A stretch of DNA of 64,000 nt from Thermoactinomyces sp. DSM 45891 (lineage in GTDB: Bacteria; Bacillota; Bacilli; Thermoactinomycetales; Thermoactinomycetaceae). Location: the NCBI RefSeq assembly GCF_900119485.1, contig NZ_FPJZ01000015.1, forward strand, positions 8,461 to 72,460, in the 5' to 3' direction. Positions 54,666 to 63,655 of the stretch are shown here, piece by piece. Every line of letters begins with the position of its first letter. Positions within the stretch are counted from its first letter, which is position 1. The notes under the pieces were generated by a model. The model was not told the DNA's origin. It ran no database searches and saw only the letters and a program-made list of their open reading frames with translations. Made by a program: the position numbers and the translations under genes.

Positions 54666-54857
54666 GGGGCATATGTGTCTGTTCTCAGCGATGTTAGTGA
54701 GCCTACTTAGCGTAGGCGTTCGAAGCTAGGGCGTTTTTGTGGCAAATGTTTGAGCGCTTGCGAGTTTTTGCCACTTGCCCGAAGTGCAGAAGGACGAAGC
54801 GGACATTTCTACATCTTCGCAGGCTCATTATTTGAGCTGTGAACAGATACATTGCCC
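54666..54857. repeat. Long copy of the palindromic dispersed repeat (structured element)
   Basis: Ends GGGGCATATGTGTCTGTTC and GAACAGATACATTGCCCC are inverted. A second nested pair (TAGTGAGCCT/AGGCTCATTA) and an inner hairpin (GTGGCAAA..TTTGCCAC) follow inside. The total is about 190 bp without coding signal. A short version lies at 7259-7338. It is compatible with a structured RNA or a MITE-like element. Confidence 0.65.
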
Positions 54858-54939
54858 CGAGCTATTTCCATTAACTCGCCAATCCGTAGCCCTACCCTCA
54901 TTTACCTTCTAATCAATCACATACATTTATCTATAGTAT

Positions 54940-54968
54940 AAGCCCACATCCTATCAGAATGTGGGCTT
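54940..54968. terminator. Terminator of the xylFGH operon
   Basis: AAGCCCACAT and ATGTGGGCTT form the stem just beyond the stop of the permease gene on the minus strand. Confidence 0.75.
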
Positions 54969-54982
54969 CACCTATTAATAGA

Positions 54983-56146
54983 TTAACTATTCTTCGCCTT
55001 ACTTCTACTATAAATATCAAACCACACCGCAAACACCAAAATCGAACCCTTCACAATCAATTGCCAGAACGAATCGATATTCAAGATACTCATCCCATTG
55101 TCAAGACTCGCCATAACAAGAGCCCCGATCATCGCTCCGGGGATCGTGCCCACTCCGCCCATAAGGCTGGTTCCGCCAATGACACATGCAGCGATGGCAT
55201 CCAGTTCATACATGGTACCAGCACCCACGGTGGCGGCATTCACCCGTGCGGTTAGAATCAAGCCCGCTACTGCAGCAAGTGTGTTACATAATACGAAAAT
55301 CAGCATGATTTTTCGCTTCACATTAATACCCGATAAGACAGCCGCTTCTGAGTTCCCACCGATCGCGTATACTTGACGACCAAATACGGTTTTCTTTGCG
55401 ATAAAGGTAAATACAATCGCTAAGAATACGACCACCATAAAAGGAATCGGTATTCCTTGATATGCATTCATCACCGAAACGACGACGAAAATTAAGGCGC
55501 TGATTCCGAGCCAAATTAGTCCGGTCATCCACACTGGAGCGACGGAAAAGCCAAACTTCACTCTAGATTGACGTTGACGAAGTAAGAAAATCCCTGTTAA
55601 CACAATCGCCACTCCAGCAACGATGTATCCCATAAATGGAAGAATAAATCCTTGTCCGAGCGCTTTAAAACTCTCTTTTAAAGGGGCAATGGTTTCACTC
55701 TTCGTAATCCCTTGAAGCGCACCACGAAAGATCATCATCCCGCCTAACGTGACGATAAACGCCGGGACAGCCCGATATGCCACCCACCAACCTTGGATAA
55801 GACCAATCATTGCCCCGAGTAAAATCGTCACAATCACGACGGGAACCGTGTCCCAGCCGTACCAAACGTGCAGGATTCCCGCAATTCCACCTGTTAATCC
55901 CACCAGAGAACCAACAGATAAGTCAACTTGTCCTGCTACTAGTACAAGCACCATTCCAATTGCTAGAATGGAGGTAACCGACATCTGAACAAATAGATTG
56001 GAAAAGTTACGAGCTGTCAAGAAGCTATCATCCATAAAAGAAAAAAAAGTCCAAATCGCGATAATGGCTATGATCATAGAATAGGCACGCACATCTAAGC
56101 GAAACAAATTTTTATTAAATTTAGCTGAACCTGTTTTTGTTGTCAT
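54983..56146 (-). CDS. xylH: Sugar ABC transporter permease XylH-like
   Basis: 387 residues from ATG 56146, which overlaps the xylG stop (ATGA). It has about ten transmembrane helices and is of the BPD_transp_2/RbsC-type family. GQVDLSVGSLVGLTGG, AVPAFIVTLGGMMIFRG and GGTSLMGGVGTIPGAMIG are the typical blocks. The length and the insert between helices match XylH rather than RbsC. It forms the channel for the sugar bound by XylF. Confidence 0.9.
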   Translation of the reverse strand: MTTKTGSAKFNKNLFRLDVRAYSMIIAIIAIWTFFSFMDDSFLTARNFSNLFVQMSVTSILAIGMVLVLVAGQVDLSVGSLVGLTGGIAGILHVWYGWDTVPVVIVTILLGAMIGLIQGWWVAYRAVPAFIVTLGGMMIFRGALQGITKSETIAPLKESFKALGQGFILPFMGYIVAGVAIVLTGIFLLRQRQSRVKFGFSVAPVWMTGLIWLGISALIFVVVSVMNAYQGIPIPFMVVVFLAIVFTFIAKKTVFGRQVYAIGGNSEAAVLSGINVKRKIMLIFVLCNTLAAVAGLILTARVNAATVGAGTMYELDAIAACVIGGTSLMGGVGTIPGAMIGALVMASLDNGMSILNIDSFWQLIVKGSILVFAVWFDIYSRSKAKNS

Positions 56147-57666
56147 ATCTGGTCCCCTCCTGTCGCCGCAGTCATAATTCGCTCTTGAGTTGCCTCTTCT
56201 GCTTTCCATTCAGCGGTAATCGAGCCATCTGCCATAACGAAAATGCGATGACTCATCCCTAACACTTCTGGCAACTCGGAGGAGATCATCAGAATCGAAA
56301 CTCCCTCGCGTACCAGCTCATTCATAATTTGATAGATTTCATACTTCGCCCCAACATCCACTCCACGGGTTGGTTCGTCTAAAATGAGCACTTTTGGCCT
56401 CGTCATCATCCACTTACCCAACACAACTTTTTGTTGATTCCCGCCACTTAATGTACCCACCACAGTCTCCAGAGAAGGCGCCTTCACTCCTAGCTTTTGA
56501 AAATAGGACATCGCGTGAGAGACTTCTTTACTAGCATCGATCCCGGTCCAACTCGATACCTGCTCAAGGCTTGGAAGCGTAATATTATCTTGAATACTTC
56601 TTTCCAATACGAGGCCTGTCCGTTTACGATCTTCCGTTACTAACGCAATCCCGTGGGAAATAGCGTGTTCTGGTTGTTTGATCGTAACGGGTTTACCCTC
56701 TATTTTCACGGTACCTGACAAATGACCGTTCAATGCTCCAAATAAGCTCATCGCTAGCTCCGTACGTCCAGAGCCCATTAATCCAGCGATTCCTACAATC
56801 TCACCTTTTCGTAATTGGAAGGAAACATCGCGAATGATCTTCTTGTTCGGATCTTTTCGGTCCGTTACGTTGTAGTTCGCAAGCTCTAGCACTACATCAC
56901 CAGAAGTCGACTCTTCACGAGGAAAACGGTCTTTTAACTCTCGACCTACCATGAGAGAAATCACTTGATCCTCATTTACCTCATCAATCGATTTCGTCGC
57001 AATCGTTTTCCCATCTCGCAAAATCGTAACTGAATCCGAAATGGAGAAGACTTCGTTTAGCTTGTGAGAGATGTAGATACAAGAGACTCCACGTTCCCGA
57101 AACTTCCCCAGGATATCAAGTAAAATCCCAACTTCTTTTTCCGTTAATGCCGCTGTTGGTTCATCTAAAATCAAGATTTTCGCATTTTTCGAGAGCGCTT
57201 TCGCAATCTCCACAAGCTGTTGTTGACCAATTCCCAACGTCCCCGTTACCGTTTCGGGATGAATACTGGACAATCCTACTTGCTCCAACCAATAAGCCGT
57301 CTCTTGATGTTGGCGATGAACATCAATGACACCGAACTTCGTATGCTCTTTACCTAGAAATAAATTCTCTGTCACAGACATCTCTTTCACTAATGCCAGT
57401 TCTTGATAAATAATTGCCACTCCCGCTTTTTCAGCATCTTTAATCGAACGAAACGTTTGCTCTATACCCTCAATCTCAATAGAACCCTTATACGAACCAT
57501 GTGGGTATACACCACTGAGCACCTTCATCAAAGTCGATTTCCCAGCGCCATTTTCCCCACAAAGTGCATGAATTTCGCCTTTTCTCACTTGAAATGTCAC
57601 AAAATCCAGTGCCTTTACTCCTGGAAACTCCTTCGTAATCTGTTTCATCTCTAAGGCGATCGTCAT
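56143..57666 (-). CDS. xylG: Sugar ABC transporter ATPase XylG-like
   Basis: 507 residues with two ABC domains. N-terminal Walker A GENGAGKSTLMK and degenerate signature TLGIGQQQLVEIAKAL; C-terminal domain with TLSGGNQQKVVLGKWM and ILDEPTRGVDVG. Second-domain Walker A is altered (GLMGSGRTELA), as usual for the RbsA/XylG group. The ATG at 57666 follows GGGGGGAGG. It energises uptake with XylH and XylF. Confidence 0.92.
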   Translation of the reverse strand: MTIALEMKQITKEFPGVKALDFVTFQVRKGEIHALCGENGAGKSTLMKVLSGVYPHGSYKGSIEIEGIEQTFRSIKDAEKAGVAIIYQELALVKEMSVTENLFLGKEHTKFGVIDVHRQHQETAYWLEQVGLSSIHPETVTGTLGIGQQQLVEIAKALSKNAKILILDEPTAALTEKEVGILLDILGKFRERGVSCIYISHKLNEVFSISDSVTILRDGKTIATKSIDEVNEDQVISLMVGRELKDRFPREESTSGDVVLELANYNVTDRKDPNKKIIRDVSFQLRKGEIVGIAGLMGSGRTELAMSLFGALNGHLSGTVKIEGKPVTIKQPEHAISHGIALVTEDRKRTGLVLERSIQDNITLPSLEQVSSWTGIDASKEVSHAMSYFQKLGVKAPSLETVVGTLSGGNQQKVVLGKWMMTRPKVLILDEPTRGVDVGAKYEIYQIMNELVREGVSILMISSELPEVLGMSHRIFVMADGSITAEWKAEEATQERIMTAATGGDQI

Positions 57667-57803
57667 CTTATTTCCTCCCCCCTCGATAGAAAATGTGGAA
57701 CATCTCTGCTCCACACATTCATGAAATACATCATTTTTATACATTCACCAGATACCATCTTAAACTCTAGATTCCAAATTCCAGGTTATGTATCCACATA
57801 ACA

Positions 57804-58850
57804 TTACTTCTTAGAAATATCTTCTTTCTTATGGAACCCATCCGCCACAACCGTTGCATCAATATTTTCCTTCGTCACTACAATTGGATCTAGCAAAATA
57901 GAAGGAATATCTTTCTTACCATTGTTCACGGTTTTATCTGTTGCTACCTTCTCACCTTTTGCCAATGAAACAGCTAACTCTGCTGCTTTTTCAGCAATCA
58001 ACTTGATTGGCTTATAAACAGTCATCGTTTGTGTCCCTTCTACGATCCGTTTAATCCCGGCCAACTCTGCATCTTGACCCGATACAGGAACCTTACTTGC
58101 CAATTTTTGCGCAGATAGTGCTTGAATTGCTCCACCGGCAGTGCCATCGTTAGCCGCTACGACTGCATCAATTTTATTCTGATTAGCTGTCAAAGCATTT
58201 TCCATATTAGAAAGCGCATTTGCTGGGTCCCATTCTTTCGTCCATTGATCATAGACAATCTTGATATCACCTTTATCAACCAATGGCTGTAAGACTTTCA
58301 TTTGCCCTTTTTTGAATAGGTGGGCGTTATTATCCGTATCTGCACCTTCGATTAAAGCGTAATTTCCTTTAGGAGCCTTCTCCACAATCGCTCTTGCCTG
58401 CATTTCTCCAACACGTTCGTTATCAAAGGAAAGATACAAGTCCACATCAGAGTTTTTGATTAGACGATCATATGAGAGTACTTTTACGCCCTCTTTATGG
58501 GCTTTTTCCACGATTGCCGCGGCTACTTCCGCATTATGTGGAACAACCACAAGCACGTCTACCCCTTGGCTAATTAGGTTCTCAGCTTGAGAAATCTGCT
58601 TCGCATCATCACCATTTGCCGCTTGTACCTTTACTTCGGCTCCTAATCCCTTCGCCTTGGATACAAAAATATCTCGGTCTTTTTTCCAGCGCTCTTCTTC
58701 CAATGTATCTAATGAAAAACCAATCACAGTCTTTCCATCATCTTTTTTCAACTTGCCACCTTGATCAGCGGCTGGTGCTCCCGTACTACATGCTGTAACA
58801 GAAAGAGCAAATGCACTTAATAAGCATAATGCTTGGATTTTTTTAAACAT
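57804..58850 (-). CDS. xylF: Sugar-binding lipoprotein XylF-like
   Basis: 348 residues with lipobox SVTACST, then a periplasmic-binding-protein type I domain. GFSLDTLEEERWKKDRDIF, QISQAENLISQGVDVLVVVP, VKVLSYDRLIKNSDVDLYLS and AANDGTAGGAIQAL follow D-xylose-binding XylF closely. Anchored outside the membrane, it passes sugar to XylGH. A cre site lies about 50 nt upstream. First gene of xylFGH. Confidence 0.9.
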   Translation of the reverse strand: MFKKIQALCLLSAFALSVTACSTGAPAADQGGKLKKDDGKTVIGFSLDTLEEERWKKDRDIFVSKAKGLGAEVKVQAANGDDAKQISQAENLISQGVDVLVVVPHNAEVAAAIVEKAHKEGVKVLSYDRLIKNSDVDLYLSFDNERVGEMQARAIVEKAPKGNYALIEGADTDNNAHLFKKGQMKVLQPLVDKGDIKIVYDQWTKEWDPANALSNMENALTANQNKIDAVVAANDGTAGGAIQALSAQKLASKVPVSGQDAELAGIKRIVEGTQTMTVYKPIKLIAEKAAELAVSLAKGEKVATDKTVNNGKKDIPSILLDPIVVTKENIDATVVADGFHKKEDISKK

Positions 58851-58895
58851 CTAGATCTTTCCTCCTTTAACTTCATAATTTGACTGTATCACGAT

Positions 58896-58909
58896 AGAAA
58901 GCGTTTACA
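58896..58909 (-). promoter_or_regulatory. Catabolite-responsive element (cre) before xylF
   Basis: On the minus strand TGTAAACGCTTTCT matches the CcpA consensus TGWAANCGNTNWCA at 13 of 14 positions, about 46-59 nt upstream of the xylF ATG. This predicts glucose repression of xylFGH. Confidence 0.8.
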
Positions 58910-58953
58910 TCACGAAACATTCTTCACTTTTTTGTTATTAGTAGCATTTTTAT

Positions 58954-60519
58954 TTAAATTGTTTTCATTTTGTCTCGATATTGTGAAGGAGAGAGTCCAC
59001 ATGTTTTCTTAAATACCCGGCTAAAATAATTCGGATCGTGATAGCCTACTTCATAAGCAATCTCCTTAAAGCTAAGGCCGCCTTGGCGGATATATTCTTT
59101 TGCACGGGAAATGCGGCATTGGGTCATATAGTCCACATAACTAATTCCAAATACCTCTTTAAAACACTTACTCAAATAAAACGGACTCAACTGAACAAAC
59201 TTCGCTAACTGCTCCAGGGAAAGATCTTCCATAAAATGTTCCTCTATATATTTCTTTACTTGGTCAAAAGCATCAAATTGAGCATTTTGTTGAAACCGTT
59301 GGTATGCAACATCTAGCTCCTCTATCTTCACTCTTGCTTCTTGCCATAATTCCATATAGGACTGCCCACGCAAAAGAATAGTAGCAGGTACTTCTTTTAC
59401 ACCCATTTCATCTAGCAAATGAATTAATAGAAGAAAATGGCCATATAAGCGTTGTTTTGCTTCTTCCAAAGTAGTTTGTCTCTGTTCGCTCACAGATAAA
59501 AAACCAAAGATGATCTCCTTTGTATCCTGCCATCTTTCATTACGTATCGCTTCAATTAATTTTCGTTCAACCCGTAATCGTTTATGATCTTTACCTTGTT
59601 CTTGAGACAGATCATCATAGAACCGAATGCGGTATCCTTGCCCCATTCCTAGATCCGAACAAGCTATTAATGCCTCTTGATATGAGAAACGCAAGTCGTC
59701 AAGAACGGCCTTCGCACGCCCAACCCCCAACCCTATATGAAGCTTAGTATCACGACAGTCGAGTCGACGAATTTGTTCCATCATCTTACCTATCAGGCGC
59801 CGCTCTTCTCCCTTTCTGTGGAAACATAACAGGGGTAGGATATGGCCTGAAACACTCCCCACCATCATGTCATCACGACCACGAAGTTCTGCTTGCATTT
59901 CACACATAAAATCCTTAAGAGATCGATCCTGCTGACCCCAGTCTTCTCTCCACTGTATACTCACCACGATAACCGAAGCAGGAGGTTGAACCGCTATCCC
60001 CATAAAATTCGACATCTCTTCCAAATCGATCGCCGGCACTTGATCAAAGAGCAATCGTGAGACATACTCCGATTCAAGAATGGGTAAAACTTTTTGGATT
60101 CGATGATCAGTCTCCTCCTTTGATGCTATGCGATGAGATCGCTCTTGAACGATCTCATCGCATAGCTTCCGAATCGTCTCTACAATCGCTTGTACCTTAC
60201 TCGGCTTCAGCAAATAATCTTTTACTCCTAGACGAATCGCCTGCTGGGCAAAGGTGAACGTATCATACGACGATACGATCACTACTTTAATCGTAGAAAA
60301 CTTTTCTCGAATTCTCTCAATCGCTTCCAAACCATTAAACCCTGGCATCTGGATATCCATCAGCAATAAATCCGGCTTTAGCTCTCCTGTCTTCTCAATC
60401 GCTTCACGACCATTTCCAACTGTCGCAACTACTTCCACTTGATCTAGATGAGTGGTCAATATTTTCTCCAACGCTACCCGTTCAATCTCTTCATCATCTA
60501 CGATCAAAATCCGAATCAT
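58954..60519 (-). CDS. AraC-type response regulator (YesN-like)
   Basis: 521 residues. Receiver domain at the N-terminus (LIVDDEEIERVALEKIL, phospho-Asp in DLLLMDIQMPGFNG, Lys in KDYLLKP), a variable middle part, and a C-terminal AraC double HTH (LEQLAKFVQLSPFYLSKCFK, FKEIAYEVGYHDPNYFSRVF). Overlaps the kinase gene by 26 nt, so the two are translationally linked. It lies between the sensor genes and xylF and likely activates xylFGH. Confidence 0.92.
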   Translation of the reverse strand: MIRILIVDDEEIERVALEKILTTHLDQVEVVATVGNGREAIEKTGELKPDLLLMDIQMPGFNGLEAIERIREKFSTIKVVIVSSYDTFTFAQQAIRLGVKDYLLKPSKVQAIVETIRKLCDEIVQERSHRIASKEETDHRIQKVLPILESEYVSRLLFDQVPAIDLEEMSNFMGIAVQPPASVIVVSIQWREDWGQQDRSLKDFMCEMQAELRGRDDMMVGSVSGHILPLLCFHRKGEERRLIGKMMEQIRRLDCRDTKLHIGLGVGRAKAVLDDLRFSYQEALIACSDLGMGQGYRIRFYDDLSQEQGKDHKRLRVERKLIEAIRNERWQDTKEIIFGFLSVSEQRQTTLEEAKQRLYGHFLLLIHLLDEMGVKEVPATILLRGQSYMELWQEARVKIEELDVAYQRFQQNAQFDAFDQVKKYIEEHFMEDLSLEQLAKFVQLSPFYLSKCFKEVFGISYVDYMTQCRISRAKEYIRQGGLSFKEIAYEVGYHDPNYFSRVFKKTCGLSPSQYRDKMKTI

Positions 60520-61963
60520 CCAGTTTCCCTCTCTCTCCTAGCGTAGCAGGTATGAGAATCGTAATCGATGTACCCTTCCCTACCTCACTCTGTATTTGCA
60601 AGAGATCCTCTCTGTGATAGTACAAGCTAAGCCTTCGAATCACATTAGACAAGCCTACACTTCCTGTTTGCCCCTGTGCAGTGTACATTCCTTTCATAAT
60701 TTGTCGTACCTGATCTTGCGACATTCCTACTCCATCATCCGCCACTTCCAACTGCACACCATGCTCTGCAGCCCGTACCCCAATCGAAATCCTTCCCCCT
60801 TCTTCCCTTGATTCAATTCCATGAATGAATGCATTTTCCACCAAGGGTTGTAAGAGAAAACTAGGTACTGGCACATGTAAACATGCAGGATCTATCTTCT
60901 CTTCGCCTTTTAAGCGATCCGTAAATCGTGCTTGTAGGATCGTCATATAATTACGGATCATCTCAATTTCTTCTGCTAACGTTACTTCTACATCTGCTTT
61001 TGCTAATTGGTAACGCATCAACTCTGCAACGGTTGTAATAAGATCACTTGTCTCAACCGATCCTTCTAGGTATGCTTTTTTTGCCAGTGTATTTAACGTA
61101 TTAAATAAAAAATGGGGCTTCATCTGATTTTGTAAATTCCGCCATTCCATCTCTTTTAGTAAGTATTGATACTCCTTGACCTCTTGCTCTAACTTCCCTT
61201 TCGCCTCTAATTCCTCAAACGATCTTTTCACACTCACTCGCATCTGATCGAAGGTTTGCGCGAGAAAGGCCGTTTCATCATTGGACTCCACTTTAATTGG
61301 CTGATCATAAACACCCGCAGAAATGAACCTAGCACCCTTTGTTAACAAGGCGATAGAACGGGTGATGCCTCTTGAAAACCAATAGGCACAGCCGATCAAT
61401 ATAGCCATGATGCTCAGAAATCCTTCCCATCCTACTATTTGCAATTCCTTTGATGATTGGATCATTTGCGCATACAGTCGTTCATGAATCGTAAGCTCAT
61501 GATCTACCAATGAAAGAGTTGTCTCTGTGATAAAGGACCTCTCTTGCTCCGCTTTTCGATAAAATTGGGTAGCATCATCAGACCGTTCCTGTTGATACGC
61601 TTGGATGGACAAATCAGTACTTTCTATAAAACTATCAATCAGATGAGTATAATCACTCACACCTGCTGTATTCTCATCATTTTGCAGAAGTTTGACTTTA
61701 CTTTGAGCTTGCCTTAGTAAGTTTCGAGCCAATATATAATGCTCCTTCGACTGCTCCGATGTCTCATGAAGAAGATCATTCGTTCGAATTAGCAACTGCT
61801 CAGATTGAACAGAAACTTGTTGGAAGATCAGATATCGTTCTAACACCTGATTATACTGTTGTAAAAATAGCTGATGAAAGTACTGAAACATCAACCAGAA
61901 TAAACCGAAAACAAGTAACAAACAGCTAGCTGATAATAAAATTTTTCCCTTAATGCTCTTCAT
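60494..61963 (-). CDS. Sensor histidine kinase (LytS/YesM-like)
   Basis: 489 residues: N-terminal transmembrane helix, extracytoplasmic four-helix region (about 35-175), second helix, HAMP, His_kinase domain with MKPHFLFNTLNTLA containing the phospho-His, and HATPase (LVENAFIHGIE, VADDGVGM, GSVGLSNVIRRL). Its sensor part probably couples to the XylFII-like protein next to it. Overlaps 61950 by 14 nt. Confidence 0.92.
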   Translation of the reverse strand: MKSIKGKILLSASCLLLVFGLFWLMFQYFHQLFLQQYNQVLERYLIFQQVSVQSEQLLIRTNDLLHETSEQSKEHYILARNLLRQAQSKVKLLQNDENTAGVSDYTHLIDSFIESTDLSIQAYQQERSDDATQFYRKAEQERSFITETTLSLVDHELTIHERLYAQMIQSSKELQIVGWEGFLSIMAILIGCAYWFSRGITRSIALLTKGARFISAGVYDQPIKVESNDETAFLAQTFDQMRVSVKRSFEELEAKGKLEQEVKEYQYLLKEMEWRNLQNQMKPHFLFNTLNTLAKKAYLEGSVETSDLITTVAELMRYQLAKADVEVTLAEEIEMIRNYMTILQARFTDRLKGEEKIDPACLHVPVPSFLLQPLVENAFIHGIESREEGGRISIGVRAAEHGVQLEVADDGVGMSQDQVRQIMKGMYTAQGQTGSVGLSNVIRRLSLYYHREDLLQIQSEVGKGTSITILIPATLGERGKLDDSDFDRR

Positions 61964-62981
61964 TACGGAACCGACTCCCTGTTGATGTTTCTAAAGTCGA
62001 ATCTGTATAAATATGGCTTGGTAATGGTAATTGCTCTCCTCGAATCCAAGAAAGAAGGTGCATTATGCTTTCTTCGCCCATCTTTCGAGGATTATCTACT
62101 ACCACAGCCTGTACTTGCCCTTGTGCAAATACATCCGTTAATTGCGCAACATCTTGAAACGTATATATCTGAATCTTGCCTAATCCCACACGCTGCTTGA
62201 TCACACGAATGACCGCTTCTAACTCCTCTCCCTTCGACACGACAATCGCATCGAGATTGGAAGTTCGATTTAATAATTCATGGATCTGACTCATCGTTTG
62301 CATCGTCCCATTTTTCTCAGAAGAGTCATAAATTTGTTTTACAACTTGCATACTTTTCTGGCTTGCTAAACTTTGCTCCACACCTCTTATCCTTAGCATT
62401 GCCACCATCTGATCAGTCGACTGGCCAATAATACCAACAGTTGGACTCGATTTTTTTTCTAAATCAACCCGCACTTTTTCACCGAGAATCCTCCCCGCCG
62501 CTACATGATCCGATCCCACATACATCTTACGAAGTGAGCTCGGTACATCTGTGCCAATTAAAATAACTGGAATTCCGCCCTCTGTTGCTTGGTTAACCGC
62601 CTGTATAAAAGTAGGATCGTCCATACCCACCGTAATAATGCCATCTACTTTAGCTGAAGTAACCTTCTGTATATCTCGTGCCATCTCTAACGCATTTCCT
62701 TTATATCCTCCATGCACCTCCACCATGATTCCTTGCTTTTTTGCTACTTCTTGGACTCCCGACTCCACCTCTTTAAAGTACAAATCACGTATAGCCGGAG
62801 AGATTAAAGCAATTCTGAACGTTTCTTTTACAGATGATGCTGGTTTATGGATCTGCTGAAGAGTTTGATATGTATGAGTAAGCTGATAGATTGGTAGGTA
62901 GATTAATAACAAACAAGCTAGACTAATTGCACCTATTAACACATTTCTTTTTCTCATATTTCCTCCGCCTAAAAAAATCAA
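61950..62981 (-). CDS. Membrane-anchored sugar-binding sensor (XylFII-like)
   Basis: 343 residues. One N-terminal hydrophobic helix (SLACLLLIYLPIYQL) without lipobox, then a type I periplasmic-binding domain (FRIALISPAIRDLYFKEV, GIITVGMDDPTFIQAV, VILIGTDVPSSL, VGIIGQSTDQMV). Overlap with the kinase gene and the YesN-like gene gives the order of the XylFII-LytS/YesN system, in which sugar binding outside activates the kinase. Xylose as ligand is inferred from the neighbour xylFGH. Confidence 0.85.
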   Translation of the reverse strand: MIFLGGGNMRKRNVLIGAISLACLLLIYLPIYQLTHTYQTLQQIHKPASSVKETFRIALISPAIRDLYFKEVESGVQEVAKKQGIMVEVHGGYKGNALEMARDIQKVTSAKVDGIITVGMDDPTFIQAVNQATEGGIPVILIGTDVPSSLRKMYVGSDHVAAGRILGEKVRVDLEKKSSPTVGIIGQSTDQMVAMLRIRGVEQSLASQKSMQVVKQIYDSSEKNGTMQTMSQIHELLNRTSNLDAIVVSKGEELEAVIRVIKQRVGLGKIQIYTFQDVAQLTDVFAQGQVQAVVVDNPRKMGEESIMHLLSWIRGEQLPLPSHIYTDSTLETSTGSRFRNEEH

Positions 62982-63120
62982 TTAACTACAGAATACATGA
63001 TTTATCAACAAACAAATGATTTTTTATTTTTTACGGGTCTAAAACATTTTTTAACAAAATATATAGTATATTGTGTTTCTAAAAACACAAATGAAAACGG
63101 ATAGGGAGATGGTCTGATTT

Positions 63121-63651
63121 ATGAAAAAGACATGGTTATACAGTATGATTGGAGCCTTACTTTTTACGATGACATTTGGACTTTCCACAGCTGATGCATC
63201 CTCAAGCAAGCAAGATCGACTCATTGTAAATCTAACGGCGGATACAAGTGTAGGACCATATCAAATTGTGGATACGGATGGACAAATGTATACGTATGCC
63301 GACAGACAAAGTTATGAAGTAGCAGAGCAACAGTTTACAGCAAAATGGGCTATCGCATCTAAGAAAGTAGTAGGTATACTCGCTTCCGACTATGCAACTG
63401 AGTCTTATCAACACAACTCCTTTAAAGGATGGAGCTATACAACTCCTGTTGGCTACTCTACCAATTTCAATAACAGTAAATACAATGATGAAATTTCATC
63501 CATCAAAACTGCGCGTAAAAGCTCTGGAACGAAGGTCTGTTACCATAAAAATGGCGGGGAGCCTTGTAAAACATTTGGTCCAGGACTAGACATCTCCTAT
63601 GTAGGAAATGGTTGGAATGATCAAATCTCATATGTAATTGTATATCGTTAA
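63121..63651 (+). CDS. Secreted beta/gamma-crystallin-like protein
   Basis: 176 residues. The signal peptide ends near STADASS, and the mature part of about 150 residues has a KYNDEISSIKT and a WNDQISYVIVYR segment. These (N/D)(N/D)xxS(S/T) sequences are Ca-binding corners of beta/gamma-crystallin folds, spaced as in a single domain of the streptomyces-inhibitor type. Two Cys (VCYHKNGGEPCK) may pair. It could be a calcium-stabilised wall protein or protease inhibitor. Only 5 nt separate the stop from the intron boundary. Confidence 0.6.
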   Translation: MKKTWLYSMIGALLFTMTFGLSTADASSSKQDRLIVNLTADTSVGPYQIVDTDGQMYTYADRQSYEVAEQQFTAKWAIASKKVVGILASDYATESYQHNSFKGWSYTTPVGYSTNFNNSKYNDEISSIKTARKSSGTKVCYHKNGGEPCKTFGPGLDISYVGNGWNDQISYVIVYR

Positions 63652-63655
63652 ATCA

